Numbered from the stretch's first letter, positions 1-10,267 are shown. The stretch is 64,000 nt of DNA from Bacteroidota bacterium (GCA_020444275.1 JAHLLG010000001.1:62001-126000); one strand, 5' to 3'. Notes: generated by a model not told the origin, from the sequence alone. Made by a program: numbers and translations.

Positions 1-3000
1 CCAAAGATACATCATCTCCAGAGATAATTCCTGTTAATGAAGCACCTGTAATATCAGCATTGATTGTTCCATCATATGTTTTGTCAGAAGCGATTGCTCC
101 ATAAATTATTAATTCTTTTGAGGTAATATCAGCAGTAATACCTGTGGGTTGAGTAAGCCGATAATTTCCCACATCTGTTCCGGTAATTGTTATTGCAGGA
201 GTAACCGTTTTATTTGTTCCTACATTTTTGTCACTGAAACTACCAACAGTTTCATTTAAAAAAATGTCATCACCGGAAATAGTTCCTATTAATGAAGCAT
301 CTATAATTTCAGCATGGGTAGTTCCATCATATACCTTATCAGAAGCAGAAGCCCCACTAACTGTTAATTCTTTCTGAGCAATATTTGCGTTTGTTGTAGG
401 AGAACCCACTAATGAAACGTTATATTTCAATGAATCACTTCCTGAAAGTTGAATATCTGATATTGAAACCGCTTTACCTAAACCAACATTTTTATTGTTA
501 AAACTTAAAATAACACTATCAATACTAACATTTTCATAACCTGAAACAACATTTTCAAGTATAAGATTATTTGTCAGTACGGATGCCGTTGAATCACCAT
601 CATAGATTTTGTTATTTGCAGTATAAGTACCACTAAGTGTTAATTCTTGTTGCGGAATAAATTGTCTGGTGTTACCATAATCAGTTCCATTACTATTAGT
701 AGCATAAGCTCTAACAAAATATTGTTCACCTGGGTTAAGTGATGTTAAATTACTAATGTAATTACCTGTTCCTGTTCCATCGCTTGTTATACCCGAATTT
801 GATGAAGTAGTTGGATCAGGAATTATGTCCCAAACAATACCTCTATCTGTAATAGCGCTACCTGCATCTTCTGTTATTTCACCACCAGAAGTGGCAGATG
901 TAAATTCAATATTCGTAATCTCTTTTGTTTTTATTGCAGGCAGGTTTGAAATTCCGCCATCTGTAATTGACCAATTATGTGTATCAATAATATTTTGACG
1001 AGCATTTGCAGCTCCACCCGAAGAATAATTACTATATCCTCCATGAAAAGTTATATCATTGTTTAATGCTTGTTCAGACCAACCAATTAATAGACTATTA
1101 TAGTTATAAGTGGATAATCTAGAATAGATAAACATATAATCCATATTTGTAACCTGGGTTACAGTCCAGTTGCCTAAATCCTGATCAAAAGATGAAGCTT
1201 TTCCAAACATCCATTCCATAGTCGTGACATTACTCACATCCCATTTTCCAATATCTTGATTGAAGTTTGTTGCTGACGAAAACATTGATCTCATTGTTTG
1301 AACATTGCTAACATTCCAATTACTAATATCCTGATTAAAATTGGAAGCACCATGAAACATACCGTACATGTTTTCAACACTACTAACGTTCCATCCTCCA
1401 ATATCTTGATTAAATGCAGAAGCATTGTAAAACATCGTTTCCATATATTTAACCGTACTAACATTCCAATCTCCTATATTCTGATTAAAATTGGAAGCAC
1501 CATAAAATGTGCCTCTCATAAAAAGTACCTTACTTACATCCCATGAACTAATGTCAAAATTGAAGTTTATAGCATCTTTAAAAGTATATGCTAAGGAATA
1601 AATATTAGTAGGAATTCTTGCAGGAACTTCAATTAGGTTAATTGCCCCATTAAATGCCCCGTCAAGGCTTTTTAAACCAACATTGCCAAAATCTATAACT
1701 TTCAATAATTTATCGGCATTATTATAGGAGATTCCATAATTTCCAAAGATTGTGAGTGTTCCTGAAATGCTAACAGAATAAATTCCATCAGTATCATAGG
1801 TATGATCTTTATCTCCTTCAGTATTAAAATCTTCTCTGTTTCCATCTCCCCAATCAACGTTAACATCAACTGTTCCATATAGAGGAAGCGTGATAGTTGT
1901 TCCATCCGATAAATTAGTATCAAATATAAGCACTATACCATCTTTTGTTGTGAACATTTTTTGTGGTCCATAATCAGTACCATTGTTATTTGTGGCATAG
2001 GCTCTAACATAGTATGTTGTTGTCGGAAGTAAACTGTTTAAGTCGCTTTCAAAACTTCCTGTGCCTGTTCCATTTTCGGTATATCCCAAATTATTATCTA
2101 TGGTTGGATTTGGAGTCGTATTCCAAACTATACCTCGGTTTATTATACTGCTACCACCATTATTGGTAACTTCTCCTCCTGAAACTGCACTTATTGGAGT
2201 GATTTCTGTAACAGAATCAGTTTTAATAGCTGGTAGGTCAGATACACCACCATCTTCAATGGTCCAACTATAATTATCAATAATAGATTGTCGTGCATTT
2301 GTAGCTTCTCCTGGAGAATATTTGCTATTTCCTGCATGGAAACTAATACCAGAATTTAAAGTTAATGAAGACCAGTTGATTAATATATTATTGTAGTTTG
2401 CAGTAGATAATGTTATATAAATAAACATATTCTCCATATTTGTAACCTGGCTTACATCCCAGTTTCCTAAATCCTGATCAAATGATGTAGCATTTCCAAA
2501 CATCCATTCCATAGTCGTGACATTACTCACATCCCAGTTTCCTATATTCTGGTTAAAGGAAGATGCACCATTAAATAAGCCATCCATTCTGGTTACTTGA
2601 CTAACATTCCATTCACTTATATCTTGATTAAAACTTGTGGCATAATAAAACATGTATGACATGTTCGTTACATTTGAGGTATTCCATGACCCAAGATCTT
2701 GGTTAAATTTGAGAGCATTCATAAACATGCTCGCCATGTTTGTAATATTTTGCACATCCCAACTACTAATGTCGAAATCAAAGCTTTCTGCACTTTCAAA
2801 CGTATTTGATAAATCAGTTATAGTTGACGGAATTTGGGAAGGAACTTCTATTAAATTATCAGCAAATTTGAAAGCACCTGATAAACTTGTCAGTCCAATT
2901 TCTCCAAAACTGGTTACTTTTTCAACTTTATCAGCATTGTCATATCCCATCCAAGAATTTCCAAACTGAGTAAGTGTGCCGGATATGCTTACTGAATAGA

Positions 3001-3214
3001 TTCCATCAGTTGTATAAGTATGATCTTTGTTTCCTGTTGAAGTAAAAGATTCTGTGTTTCCATCTCCCCAATCAACGGTAACATCAACTGTTCCATATAA
3101 AGGAAGTGTAACAGTTGTTCCTGTTGATAAATTGGTGTTAAATTCAAGAATCATTTGAGCCTTTATGCTAAGACTTAAGCATAAAACGATTAAAACTAAG
3201 TATATTTTTCTCAT
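1..3214 (-). CDS. Giant BspA-like surface protein with DUF285 and YDG repeats (partial; C-terminus outside window)
   Basis: The frame is open from the ATG at 3214 to base 1, giving at least 1071 residues. It begins with a signal peptide (MRKIYLVLIVLCLSLSIKAQ). A block then occurs twice: a PKD-like strand with WGDG, a run of 26-residue DUF285/BspA-type repeats (W-[DN]-V-S-x-V-x-x-M-x-x-M-F, then F-[ND]-Q-[DN]-I), and a fibronectin-III-like domain ending in YVRAYATN. I count five DUF285 repeats in the first block (about 2450-2790) and six in the second (about 1110-1560). From about base 660 downward come YDG-domain repeats (NKIYDGDSTA, DKVYDGTTHA, DKTYDGTINA). Such proteins are cell-surface or secreted; adhesion is the usual guess but unproven. 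A T9SS sorting domain is expected beyond the window. The many small ORFs on both strands here are echoes of the repeats. Confidence 0.9.
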   Translation of the reverse strand, partial: MRKIYLVLIVLCLSLSIKAQMILEFNTNLSTGTTVTLPLYGTVDVTVDWGDGNTESFTSTGNKDHTYTTDGIYSVSISGTLTQFGNSWMGYDNADKVEKVTSFGEIGLTSLSGAFKFADNLIEVPSQIPSTITDLSNTFESAESFDFDISSWDVQNITNMASMFMNALKFNQDLGSWNTSNVTNMSYMFYYATSFNQDISEWNVSQVTRMDGLFNGASSFNQNIGNWDVSNVTTMEWMFGNATSFDQDLGNWDVSQVTNMENMFIYITLSTANYNNILINWSSLTLNSGISFHAGNSKYSPGEATNARQSIIDNYSWTIEDGGVSDLPAIKTDSVTEITPISAVSGGEVTNNGGSSIINRGIVWNTTPNPTIDNNLGYTENGTGTGSFESDLNSLLPTTTYYVRAYATNNNGTDYGPQKMFTTKDGIVLIFDTNLSDGTTITLPLYGTVDVNVDWGDGNREDFNTEGDKDHTYDTDGIYSVSISGTLTIFGNYGISYNNADKLLKVIDFGNVGLKSLDGAFNGAINLIEVPARIPTNIYSLAYTFKDAINFNFDISSWDVSKVLFMRGTFYGASNFNQNIGDWNVSTVKYMETMFYNASAFNQDIGGWNVSSVENMYGMFHGASNFNQDISNWNVSNVQTMRSMFSSATNFNQDIGKWDVSNVTTMEWMFGKASSFDQDLGNWTVTQVTNMDYMFIYSRLSTYNYNSLLIGWSEQALNNDITFHGGYSNYSSGGAANARQNIIDTHNWSITDGGISNLPAIKTKEITNIEFTSATSGGEITEDAGSAITDRGIVWDIIPDPTTSSNSGITSDGTGTGNYISNLTSLNPGEQYFVRAYATNSNGTDYGNTRQFIPQQELTLSGTYTANNKIYDGDSTASVLTNNLILENVVSGYENVSIDSVILSFNNKNVGLGKAVSISDIQLSGSDSLKYNVSLVGSPTTNANIAQKELTVSGASASDKVYDGTTHAEIIDASLIGTISGDDIFLNETVGSFSDKNVGTNKTVTPAITITGTDVGNYRLTQPTGITADITSKELIIYGAIASDKTYDGTINADITGASLTGIISGDDVSL

Positions 3215-3324
3215 AATTTAAGGTTAATAAATTTTTCGAATATACTAATTATGTATTTGATGAACCAATATTTTCTAGGTATATCTTTTTCAAACTACTG
3301 AAAAGATTTTTTTAAGAAGTATTT

Positions 3325-4314
3325 TTATATAAGATTATTTTCAACCAAATATTCAGCAATCTGAATCGCATTGGTAGCAGCACCTTTTCTCAAATTATCT
3401 GAAACAATCCACATATTTAAGCTTTTGGGTTGCGAATAATCTTTTCTTATCCGACCCACAAAAACATCGTCTTCGCCTTCGGCATTTCGTGGCATAGGAT
3501 ACACATTATTCTCAGGATCATCCTGAATTGTAATTCCGGGTGATTCAAAAAGCAATTGTTTTACTTCATTTAAATCGTAGTTGTTTTCAAACTCAATATT
3601 TACTGCTTCTGAATGTCCACCGTATACAGGAATTCTTACCACAGTTGCTGTTACATTGATAGATTGATCACCTAAAATTTTTCGGGTTTCGTTAACCAGT
3701 TTTGTTTCTTCGGTGGTATAGCCATCCTCTTCGAAAGTACCACCATGCGGAATGCAATTTAAATCGATAGGATGAGGGTAAGCCATTTCGGTTTTTCTTC
3801 CTTTTCGCTCGTTTTGCAGCTGTTCAACTGCTTTAATTCCCGAACCGGTAACCGACTGATACGTTGAAACAACAATACGTTTAATTTTATATTTTTTATG
3901 CAGCGGTGCAAGTGCAATAACCATCTGTATGGTTGAGCAATTAGGATTCGCAATTATTTTATCATCATTAGTTAAAACCGAAGCGTTTATTTCAGGAACT
4001 ACCAGTTTAATTTCCGGTTTCATTCGCCAGGCCGATGAATTATCAATTACAGTAGTACCAACTTTTACGAATTCTGGAGCCCACTGTCTGGAAGTATCTC
4101 CTCCCGCAGAAAAAATGGCAATATTGGGTTTCAGCGAAATGGCTTGTTTTATTCCAATTACTTCCAGTGTTGCGTTATTAAAATCTATCTTTTTACCTAC
4201 TGATTTTTCAGAAGCAACTGCGTAAACTTGTGTAAATGGGAAATTTCGTTCCAATAGTGTGTTTAGTATTACATTCCCAACTAATCCGGTTGCACCGACT
4301 ACTGCAATTTTCAT
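3325..4314 (-). CDS. asd: Aspartate-semialdehyde dehydrogenase
   Basis: Converts L-aspartyl-4-phosphate to L-aspartate-4-semialdehyde with NADPH, the branch point for lysine, diaminopimelate, threonine and methionine. The protein has 329 residues, the normal length. It shows the N-terminal nucleotide-binding motif GATGLVG (7-13), the catalytic cysteine in NPNCST (Cys126) and the active-site region RIPVYGGHSE with Arg227 and His234. It starts at an ATG directly before the first Rossmann strand. It is probably monocistronic and divergent from the gene at 4400. Confidence 0.96.
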   Translation of the reverse strand: MKIAVVGATGLVGNVILNTLLERNFPFTQVYAVASEKSVGKKIDFNNATLEVIGIKQAISLKPNIAIFSAGGDTSRQWAPEFVKVGTTVIDNSSAWRMKPEIKLVVPEINASVLTNDDKIIANPNCSTIQMVIALAPLHKKYKIKRIVVSTYQSVTGSGIKAVEQLQNERKGRKTEMAYPHPIDLNCIPHGGTFEEDGYTTEETKLVNETRKILGDQSINVTATVVRIPVYGGHSEAVNIEFENNYDLNEVKQLLFESPGITIQDDPENNVYPMPRNAEGEDDVFVGRIRKDYSQPKSLNMWIVSDNLRKGAATNAIQIAEYLVENNLI

Positions 4315-4364
4315 TTGTATAATTTCTTTAATGATTTCTTAAAAATACTCCGCATCATTTTTTG

Positions 4365-4379
4365 TATCTTTCAAAAATA
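4365..4379. promoter_or_regulatory. Overlapping divergent -7 boxes between asd and the lamin-tail gene
   Basis: On the plus strand TATCTTTC (4365-4372) resembles the Bacteroidota -7 element TAnnTTTG with one mismatch, upstream of the ATG at 4400. On the minus strand TATTTTTG (4379-4372) matches fully, upstream of asd. No convincing -33 TTTG was found for either, so this is a motif-based call. Confidence 0.35.
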
Positions 4380-4399
4380 AATATTTAATCAACACAATC

Positions 4400-7300
4400 A
4401 TGCTGAAAAGATTAATTATTCCATTTATACTTATGCCGTGTTTATCGTTTGCACAATTTACCGACGATTTTGAGGATGCCGACATTTCAAACTGGACGGA
4501 AAGTACTGCCGGAAGATGGGCGGCTTCGGCTGATTCTCCGTTGAACGGATCGTATTCACTGCATCATATTTTTGATAATCCGGATGGTGATCACGATCAG
4601 GTTTCAGTCCCCTTTCCAAGTATAGAATTAACAGCACAATCTGTTACATGGAGGTTTAAGATTAGACACAAATTTGACCCATCTTCAGCTAATTATTGGG
4701 GAGTTTACTTATTAAGTAATGTTGATGCAAATCAAATGTTCCCTTCGGGATCAGTTGTTGATCCAGCTTATGGATATATTATAGGAGTTAACTTTACGGG
4801 TACAGATGATACTTTACGCTTATGGAAAATGGAATTGGGTTCAGTGGTTCAATTAATGTCAACAACAATAAATTGGCAAAATGATATAACCACATCAGGA
4901 ATACCGGCGATTGAGGTTATTCGAAAAACAGATGGCACATGGATCGTAAATTTTGATAAAGATGGAGATTTTAACAACCTAAATAATGTAGGTTCTATAA
5001 ATGACTTATCTTATACAAATGCAGATTATTTTGGCCTTTATTACGAATACACATCAAGTCGAGACCAAGCAATTTGGATTGATGATATTTATATCGGACC
5101 GGAAATAGTTGATGTTATTCCGCCAACAATTGATTCTTTGTATGTTTTATCATCACAAAAGTTAAAAATAGAGTATTCCGAGATTATAGATTCTTCCATT
5201 GCAGTAACAAAGTCGAACTATACCTTGAATGGAGGAATCGGAAATCCAGATTCTATAGCAGTGGATGTTATACACAAAAATGCAGAACTCTTTTTTGATC
5301 AGAGGTTTGTGGATAACCAGCAATATGATATTACCGTTCAAAATATTGAAGATGAAGAGGGGAATGTCATAAAAGACACAACACTAAATTTTACGTATGA
5401 GTATATCAAACCATTAGGTGTAGAAGTTATTTCTGCGAATGAACTTCAGGTGCAGTTTTCAAGGAAAGTAGATACCAGCAGTGCGAAAGATGAAAGTAAT
5501 TATAGTTTAAATAATGGAATTGGAAACCCTTCTTCGGCAGAAATTGTAGTAGATGATTCAACAAAAGTGAAATTGCAATTTGCGAGTAATTTTATCAATG
5601 AAACATACTATGATTTAACGATTCAGGATCTAGCTGATCAATATCTCGACTCTTTACAAACTGAGGTGATGCCATTTTTATATTTTGTTCCTGAACAGTA
5701 CGATGTGGTTATCAATGAGATTATGGCTGATCCTTCACCATCGGTTAATTTACCTGAATATGAGTATATAGAAATAAAAAACACTACTCAATTTGATGTT
5801 GATTTAACGGGATGGAAATTAAAAATAGGTGATGGTATAGATGATTTTCCATCTTATAATTTAGATTCTGCGGGATATGTAATATTATGTTCTGCTGGAG
5901 ATGGAACCAATTTTGTTGATTTTGGTGAGGTTGTTGAGGTAGATTATTCTTCTATTACAAATTCAGGAACTTCAATTGTTATTTTTGATGATCAGAATAA
6001 TGTTATTGATTCAATTAATTTTACCACAGACTGGTATCAAAATTCCGAAAAAGAAGATGGTGGATGGTCAATAGAAAAGATTGATCCGTTAAACAACTGT
6101 TCCGGAATTACCAACTGGAAAGCTTCTGAAGATACAAATGGAGGAACTCCAGGTCAGGAAAATTCGGTGTTTGCTTCAAATATCGACAATGAAGCTCCAC
6201 AAATCATAAAAGTTGAAATATTAACGGAGAATCAACTCAAAATAACATTTGATGAACCAGTTACGGAAGAATCGCTGCTTGAAAAAACAAACTACCAGAT
6301 CAATCGCAGTGTGGGAAATCCATTTTCTGTTGTTGCAAGCGCTGATCTTCGCATTGTGGATCTACACTTTTTAAATTCGCTCCCACAGGAAACAGAATTA
6401 ATCTTACGTGTTGAGAATCTGGAAGATTACTGTGGAAATGTTAATTCGTTGATTACCTACGATTTTATCTATTATGTGCCGCAACCATACGATGTTGTAA
6501 TCAACGAAATCATGGCCAATCCGGATCCTCCTATTGCATTACCCGAAGTTGAATACATAGAATTGTTCAATACCACTGAGTATGATATTTTACTTAAAGA
6601 TTGGGCCTTGTCTGTTGGAACAACACAAAAATACTTTCAAGACGACACCATTAAATCAGGTGAATATTTGATTTTGTGCGATGATGATTTGGAAGATCAG
6701 TTAACCAATTATGGAAAGACTTCTGTTTTTTCTTCACTTTCACTAACTGATGGTGGGCAAACGCTTGTGTTGAGAGATAAAGATGAAAGGATAATTTCAC
6801 AAGTAATGTACAGTGAAGATTGGTATCAGGATGATTTTAAAGCTGAAGGAGGGTGGTCGTTGGAACAGATTGATCCTTTGAATCCATGTGGTGAAGAGAA
6901 CAATTGGATAGCCTCAGAGAGTGAAACAGGCGGAACTCCGGGTGCTCAAAATTCAGTTATGGCTGAGAATCCGGATTTAGATGCTCCAATATTATTGCGT
7001 ATAACGGTTGTTAATGATCAAACCATTAAGCTGTTTTTTAACGAATCTATCGATAGTTTATCAGCTATGCAAACAAGCATCTATAGTGTTGATAACGGAA
7101 TTGGAAATCCGGTAACTATTCGTTTTGATGGTGTAGAGTATAAGTCTGTGATTCTTGATTTTACGAATTACTTTGAAAACAATACGATCTATAATTTATT
7201 GATTTCAGGAGGATTAACCGATTGTGCAGGCAATGAAATAGCTGGCGGAAGTGCAGCTCAATTTTCAATACCGCAAACTCCTGAAGAAAACGATATCGTA

Positions 7301-8131
7301 ATTAATGAAATATTATTCAATCCTTTACCCGATGGTGTTGATTTTGTGGAGATCTATAACCGATCGAATAAAACCATTGACTTAGCAGATTTGCTGATCG
7401 CTTCATTCGATGATGAAGATTTAGACTTTACTTCTATTGAACGAATTACAGAGGATGGTTATTTAATGTTTTCCGGAGATTATTTGGTGCTAACCGAAGA
7501 TCCGGAACAAACCAAACAAGATTATATCACAGAAAACCCTGATGGATTTATTAAAGTAGATAATTTGCCTGGCTATAATGATGATCAGGGAAGAGTAATG
7601 GTACTTGATGAGCAGCAAAATATCATCGATAATGTAGGATATAATGAAGATATGCAGTTTGCATTGCTGGCAACGAACGAAGGAGTTTCCTTGGAACGTA
7701 TAAATTTTAGCAGACCGTCAGATGATAAAACAAACTGGCATTCAGCATCAGAGTTGGTTGGTTTTGCTACGCCTGCTTATGAAAATTCGCAGTTTAAAGA
7801 AACTGAAGAGGTAGCAGAAGAAGTTAAAATTGATCCTGAAATATTTTCTCCGGACAACGATGGCTTTGAAGATTTTGCAAACTTAAGTTTTACATTCGAT
7901 GAACCCGGGTATGTTGCCAATATAAAAATTTATGATGCGAGAGGACGATTAATCCGTTATTTGGCGAACAACCAATTATTAGGAATTGAGGGAACTATTA
8001 CCTGGGATGGATTAGATGAAAACAATCAAAAAGTTCCTGTCGGGATTTATGTTGTATTTATTGAAATTTTTGATCTGGAAGGTAATGTAAAGCAGTATAA
8101 AAAATCTGTTGTTGTAGCTGCAAGATATTAA
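4400..8131 (+). CDS. Secreted protein with three lamin-tail domains and a FlgD/CHU_C-like C-terminus
   Basis: The protein has 1243 residues with a signal peptide ending near SFAQ (about residue 19). Residues 20-230 look like a LamG-type jelly-roll. Four SbsA-like Ig domains follow (about 240-330, 335-425, 600-690, 860-960), each with a GNP turn after the sequence NY or IY. Three lamin-tail (LTD) domains begin near residues 434, 696 and 963 with D-[VI]-V-I-N-E-I-[ML]. The end (about 1140-1243) has FSPDNDGFED and ITWDGLDENN, typical of FlgD-Ig or gliding-motility C-terminal domains used as T9SS cargo signals. Bacterial LTD proteins are often linked to extracellular nucleic acid or polysaccharide handling, but no catalytic domain is visible. 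A surface-structural or binding role is inferred. Confidence 0.85.
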   Translation: MLKRLIIPFILMPCLSFAQFTDDFEDADISNWTESTAGRWAASADSPLNGSYSLHHIFDNPDGDHDQVSVPFPSIELTAQSVTWRFKIRHKFDPSSANYWGVYLLSNVDANQMFPSGSVVDPAYGYIIGVNFTGTDDTLRLWKMELGSVVQLMSTTINWQNDITTSGIPAIEVIRKTDGTWIVNFDKDGDFNNLNNVGSINDLSYTNADYFGLYYEYTSSRDQAIWIDDIYIGPEIVDVIPPTIDSLYVLSSQKLKIEYSEIIDSSIAVTKSNYTLNGGIGNPDSIAVDVIHKNAELFFDQRFVDNQQYDITVQNIEDEEGNVIKDTTLNFTYEYIKPLGVEVISANELQVQFSRKVDTSSAKDESNYSLNNGIGNPSSAEIVVDDSTKVKLQFASNFINETYYDLTIQDLADQYLDSLQTEVMPFLYFVPEQYDVVINEIMADPSPSVNLPEYEYIEIKNTTQFDVDLTGWKLKIGDGIDDFPSYNLDSAGYVILCSAGDGTNFVDFGEVVEVDYSSITNSGTSIVIFDDQNNVIDSINFTTDWYQNSEKEDGGWSIEKIDPLNNCSGITNWKASEDTNGGTPGQENSVFASNIDNEAPQIIKVEILTENQLKITFDEPVTEESLLEKTNYQINRSVGNPFSVVASADLRIVDLHFLNSLPQETELILRVENLEDYCGNVNSLITYDFIYYVPQPYDVVINEIMANPDPPIALPEVEYIELFNTTEYDILLKDWALSVGTTQKYFQDDTIKSGEYLILCDDDLEDQLTNYGKTSVFSSLSLTDGGQTLVLRDKDERIISQVMYSEDWYQDDFKAEGGWSLEQIDPLNPCGEENNWIASESETGGTPGAQNSVMAENPDLDAPILLRITVVNDQTIKLFFNESIDSLSAMQTSIYSVDNGIGNPVTIRFDGVEYKSVILDFTNYFENNTIYNLLISGGLTDCAGNEIAGGSAAQFSIPQTPEENDIVINEILFNPLPDGVDFVEIYNRSNKTIDLADLLIASFDDEDLDFTSIERITEDGYLMFSGDYLVLTEDPEQTKQDYITENPDGFIKVDNLPGYNDDQGRVMVLDEQQNIIDNVGYNEDMQFALLATNEGVSLERINFSRPSDDKTNWHSASELVGFATPAYENSQFKETEEVAEEVKIDPEIFSPDNDGFEDFANLSFTFDEPGYVANIKIYDARGRLIRYLANNQLLGIEGTITWDGLDENNQKVPVGIYVVFIEIFDLEGNVKQYKKSVVVAARY

Positions 8132-8146
8132 TATACAAATCGTTAA

Positions 8147-8168
8147 TACGAGGTTTCAAACCCTCGTA
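8147..8168. terminator. Hairpin between convergent genes
   Basis: TACGAGG (8147-8153) pairs with CCTCGTA (8162-8168) around an 8-base loop, between the convergent ends at 8131 and 8188. No clear U-run follows on either strand, so a bidirectional terminator is only likely. Confidence 0.4.
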
Positions 8169-8187
8169 GTAATAAGATTATAAGTAT

Positions 8188-9348
8188 TTATTTAAACTTC
8201 TTCCTAAGAATTAAAACAAACGGGATTGCAAAAAATGCAAGTACTGATGATATTTTATAAGTGTCAATTAGTCCAATAAAATCACTTAAAACACCAACAA
8301 ATAAATTGGTTATAGAAGTCGAAACAAAAGAAATAAACATAAACACCCCGCTTAAAAATGCCTGGTGCTCAGAGTCAATGTCCATAACAAGTGCCAGCAA
8401 TACGGGAGTTGAAGAAATAATAAAAAAACCTAAAGCTAGTAATACCGGGAACATCAGAGCACCATTAGAATAGGTAAACCCTAACATCAAAACAGGCGAC
8501 ACTAGAATGATAATAGTTAGCATCTTTAACCGGCCAAGTTTATCGGAGAAAGTTCCTGCCAAATAAGCACCAATTGCTCCGGCAAATTCAAATATTGATA
8601 GTGATGCGCCACCTAACCATATCGATCCTCCCTTTTCGTCTAAATAGGTAGGGAGAAAACTGGTAATAGATGTTTTCATAAATCCTCTAAAAAACATAAT
8701 TCCTGCAATGAGTATAAAAAAAGGAAGGTGTTGTTTAAATGTCTCCTTAATGCCCGCGTATGTTTTTTTGTCTTTAATCTCTCCGGATATATTGATATTT
8801 CGTAATCGGAAGTAAAGAATTAGCGAAGCTAACAGTCCAAAAGGAATCAGTTTAAATGTTCCTTCCAGTCCCCAAACATCAACAGCTGCTACAATAATTA
8901 GAGGTCCAACAGTTCTTGCAGCTTCACCACCAAGCATATAAAAACTCATTCCTTTACCAATTCTGTCACCAGAAATCTTTTTAATTAATACTGGTGTTGG
9001 AACATGAAACATGGCACTACTTAAACCTACAACAAAAAGTAAAACAATTATTATGGTGTAATATGGTGAAATTCCAAGCAGGCTCATGCAAATGGTAGTA
9101 AGCGCCGGTGCAAGAATAACAAGGTATCGAATTTTTAAATTGTCGGCAATGATGCCAATAAAAGGATTCAATAAATTAGGAATTTGTTGAGCAACAAAAA
9201 GTAAACTAACTAAGGTATTGTTAATTCCTAATTTAGATTTTAATAAAGGTACAATTGGAGCAAGAAAAGCTGTATATGTATCGTGCACAAAATGTGCTAT
9301 GGAGATTGACAATACATTTTTTAATTGAAACTTTCCTTTGTTTTCCAT
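8188..9348 (-). CDS. MFS transporter, fosmidomycin-resistance (FSR)-like
   Basis: An inner-membrane protein of 386 residues with about 12 hydrophobic segments, the usual major-facilitator size. The N-terminal segment SIAHFVHDTYTAFLAPIVPL and the loop LGGEAARTVGPL resemble the FSR branch of the family. The second half repeats the pattern with a GTFSDKLGRLKML loop. Substrate cannot be told from the sequence; fosmidomycin export is only the name of the family's founder. It stands alone, convergent with the upstream lamin-tail gene. Confidence 0.82.
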   Translation of the reverse strand: MENKGKFQLKNVLSISIAHFVHDTYTAFLAPIVPLLKSKLGINNTLVSLLFVAQQIPNLLNPFIGIIADNLKIRYLVILAPALTTICMSLLGISPYYTIIIVLLFVVGLSSAMFHVPTPVLIKKISGDRIGKGMSFYMLGGEAARTVGPLIIVAAVDVWGLEGTFKLIPFGLLASLILYFRLRNINISGEIKDKKTYAGIKETFKQHLPFFILIAGIMFFRGFMKTSITSFLPTYLDEKGGSIWLGGASLSIFEFAGAIGAYLAGTFSDKLGRLKMLTIIILVSPVLMLGFTYSNGALMFPVLLALGFFIISSTPVLLALVMDIDSEHQAFLSGVFMFISFVSTSITNLFVGVLSDFIGLIDTYKISSVLAFFAIPFVLILRKKFK

Positions 9349-9423
9349 GTGCTTAAATACAATCGTAAATTTAGTTAGTTCACACTTTGACCATTTTTAT
9401 TCTTATAGGATTAATTCCGATAT

Positions 9424-9449
9424 AAAAAAACCGGGATAATCCCGGCTTT
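9424..9449 (-). terminator. Rho-independent terminator of the lpxK-PNP pair
   Basis: On the minus strand, just after the nucleoside phosphorylase stop, GCCGGGATTATCCCGG forms a perfect GC-rich stem followed by TTTTTTTATA. Confidence 0.88.
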
Positions 9450-9451
9450 AT

Positions 9452-10267
9452 TTATATTTGCGATATTAGCTCTTTCATAATGAGGGTCATTTTTGTTTCG
9501 GCTTTTGCCGCAACTTTCTGGACTTCCTCATGTGTTACTTCAACAATTTTTCCTGGAACACCAAGATCGGTAATTATTGAAATGGCAAAACAAGGAACGC
9601 CCATTTGTCTTGCCACAATAACTTCAGGTGTTGTTGACATTCCAACAGCATCTCCACCAATTATTCTGAAATACTGGTATTCTTTTGGAGTTTCAAACGT
9701 TGGTCCGGTTGTTGAAACATAGCATCCAACCTGTGTTTTAATATGATTTCTTTTGGCTATTTCTTGTGCTCTGGCAATTAAAATCTTATCGTAAGGTTCG
9801 CTCATATCAGGGAAACGCGCACCAAAATCATTGTTATGAGCACCGATCAGAGGATTTGGAATTAGATTAATATGATCATTTATAATCATTAAATCACCAA
9901 TCTCAAAATCAGGATTAACACCTCCACTTGCATTGGATACCAATAGATTATTTATTCCTAAATATTTTAGCACTCTAACCGGGAAGGTTACTTCCTGCAT
10001 GCTATAACCTTCGTAAAAGTGGAAGCGGCCCTGCATGGCCACAATCTTTTTACCACCTAATTCACCAAAAATCAGTCTACCATGATGTCCTTCAACGGTC
10101 GAAACCGGGAAATTAGGAATCTCTTCATAATCAAGCGTATGTTCTATCTCTATCTCCTTTACCAAGCCTCCCAAACCTGTTCCTAAAATAATTCCTACTT
10201 CGGGAGTAAAATCAAACTTACTCCGGATAAAGGAAACTGTGTGTTTTGTTTTTTCTAACATATTCAA
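9452..10267 (-). CDS. punA: Purine-nucleoside phosphorylase (trimeric type)
   Basis: Phosphorolysis of inosine and guanosine (and deoxy forms) to base plus ribose-1-phosphate for purine salvage. The protein has 271 residues, the size of the trimeric PNP/MTAP family. Visible motifs are the phosphate-binding GTGLGGLV, EGHHGRL, the base-site NASGGVNP followed by GDLMIINDHIN, and MSTTPEVIVARQ near the C-terminus. The start at 10267 lies 50 nt inside lpxK; an ATG two codons later (10261) is equally possible. The overlap implies translation coupled to lpxK. Confidence 0.94.
   Translation of the reverse strand: MNMLEKTKHTVSFIRSKFDFTPEVGIILGTGLGGLVKEIEIEHTLDYEEIPNFPVSTVEGHHGRLIFGELGGKKIVAMQGRFHFYEGYSMQEVTFPVRVLKYLGINNLLVSNASGGVNPDFEIGDLMIINDHINLIPNPLIGAHNNDFGARFPDMSEPYDKILIARAQEIAKRNHIKTQVGCYVSTTGPTFETPKEYQYFRIIGGDAVGMSTTPEVIVARQMGVPCFAISIITDLGVPGKIVEVTHEEVQKVAAKAETKMTLIMKELISQI

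Noticed and set aside
1298-2969. Several plus- and minus-strand small ORFs with periodic residues in the first 3 kb
   Set aside because: They are antisense or off-frame images of the DUF285 repeats in the large minus-strand gene; their own periodicity follows from it.
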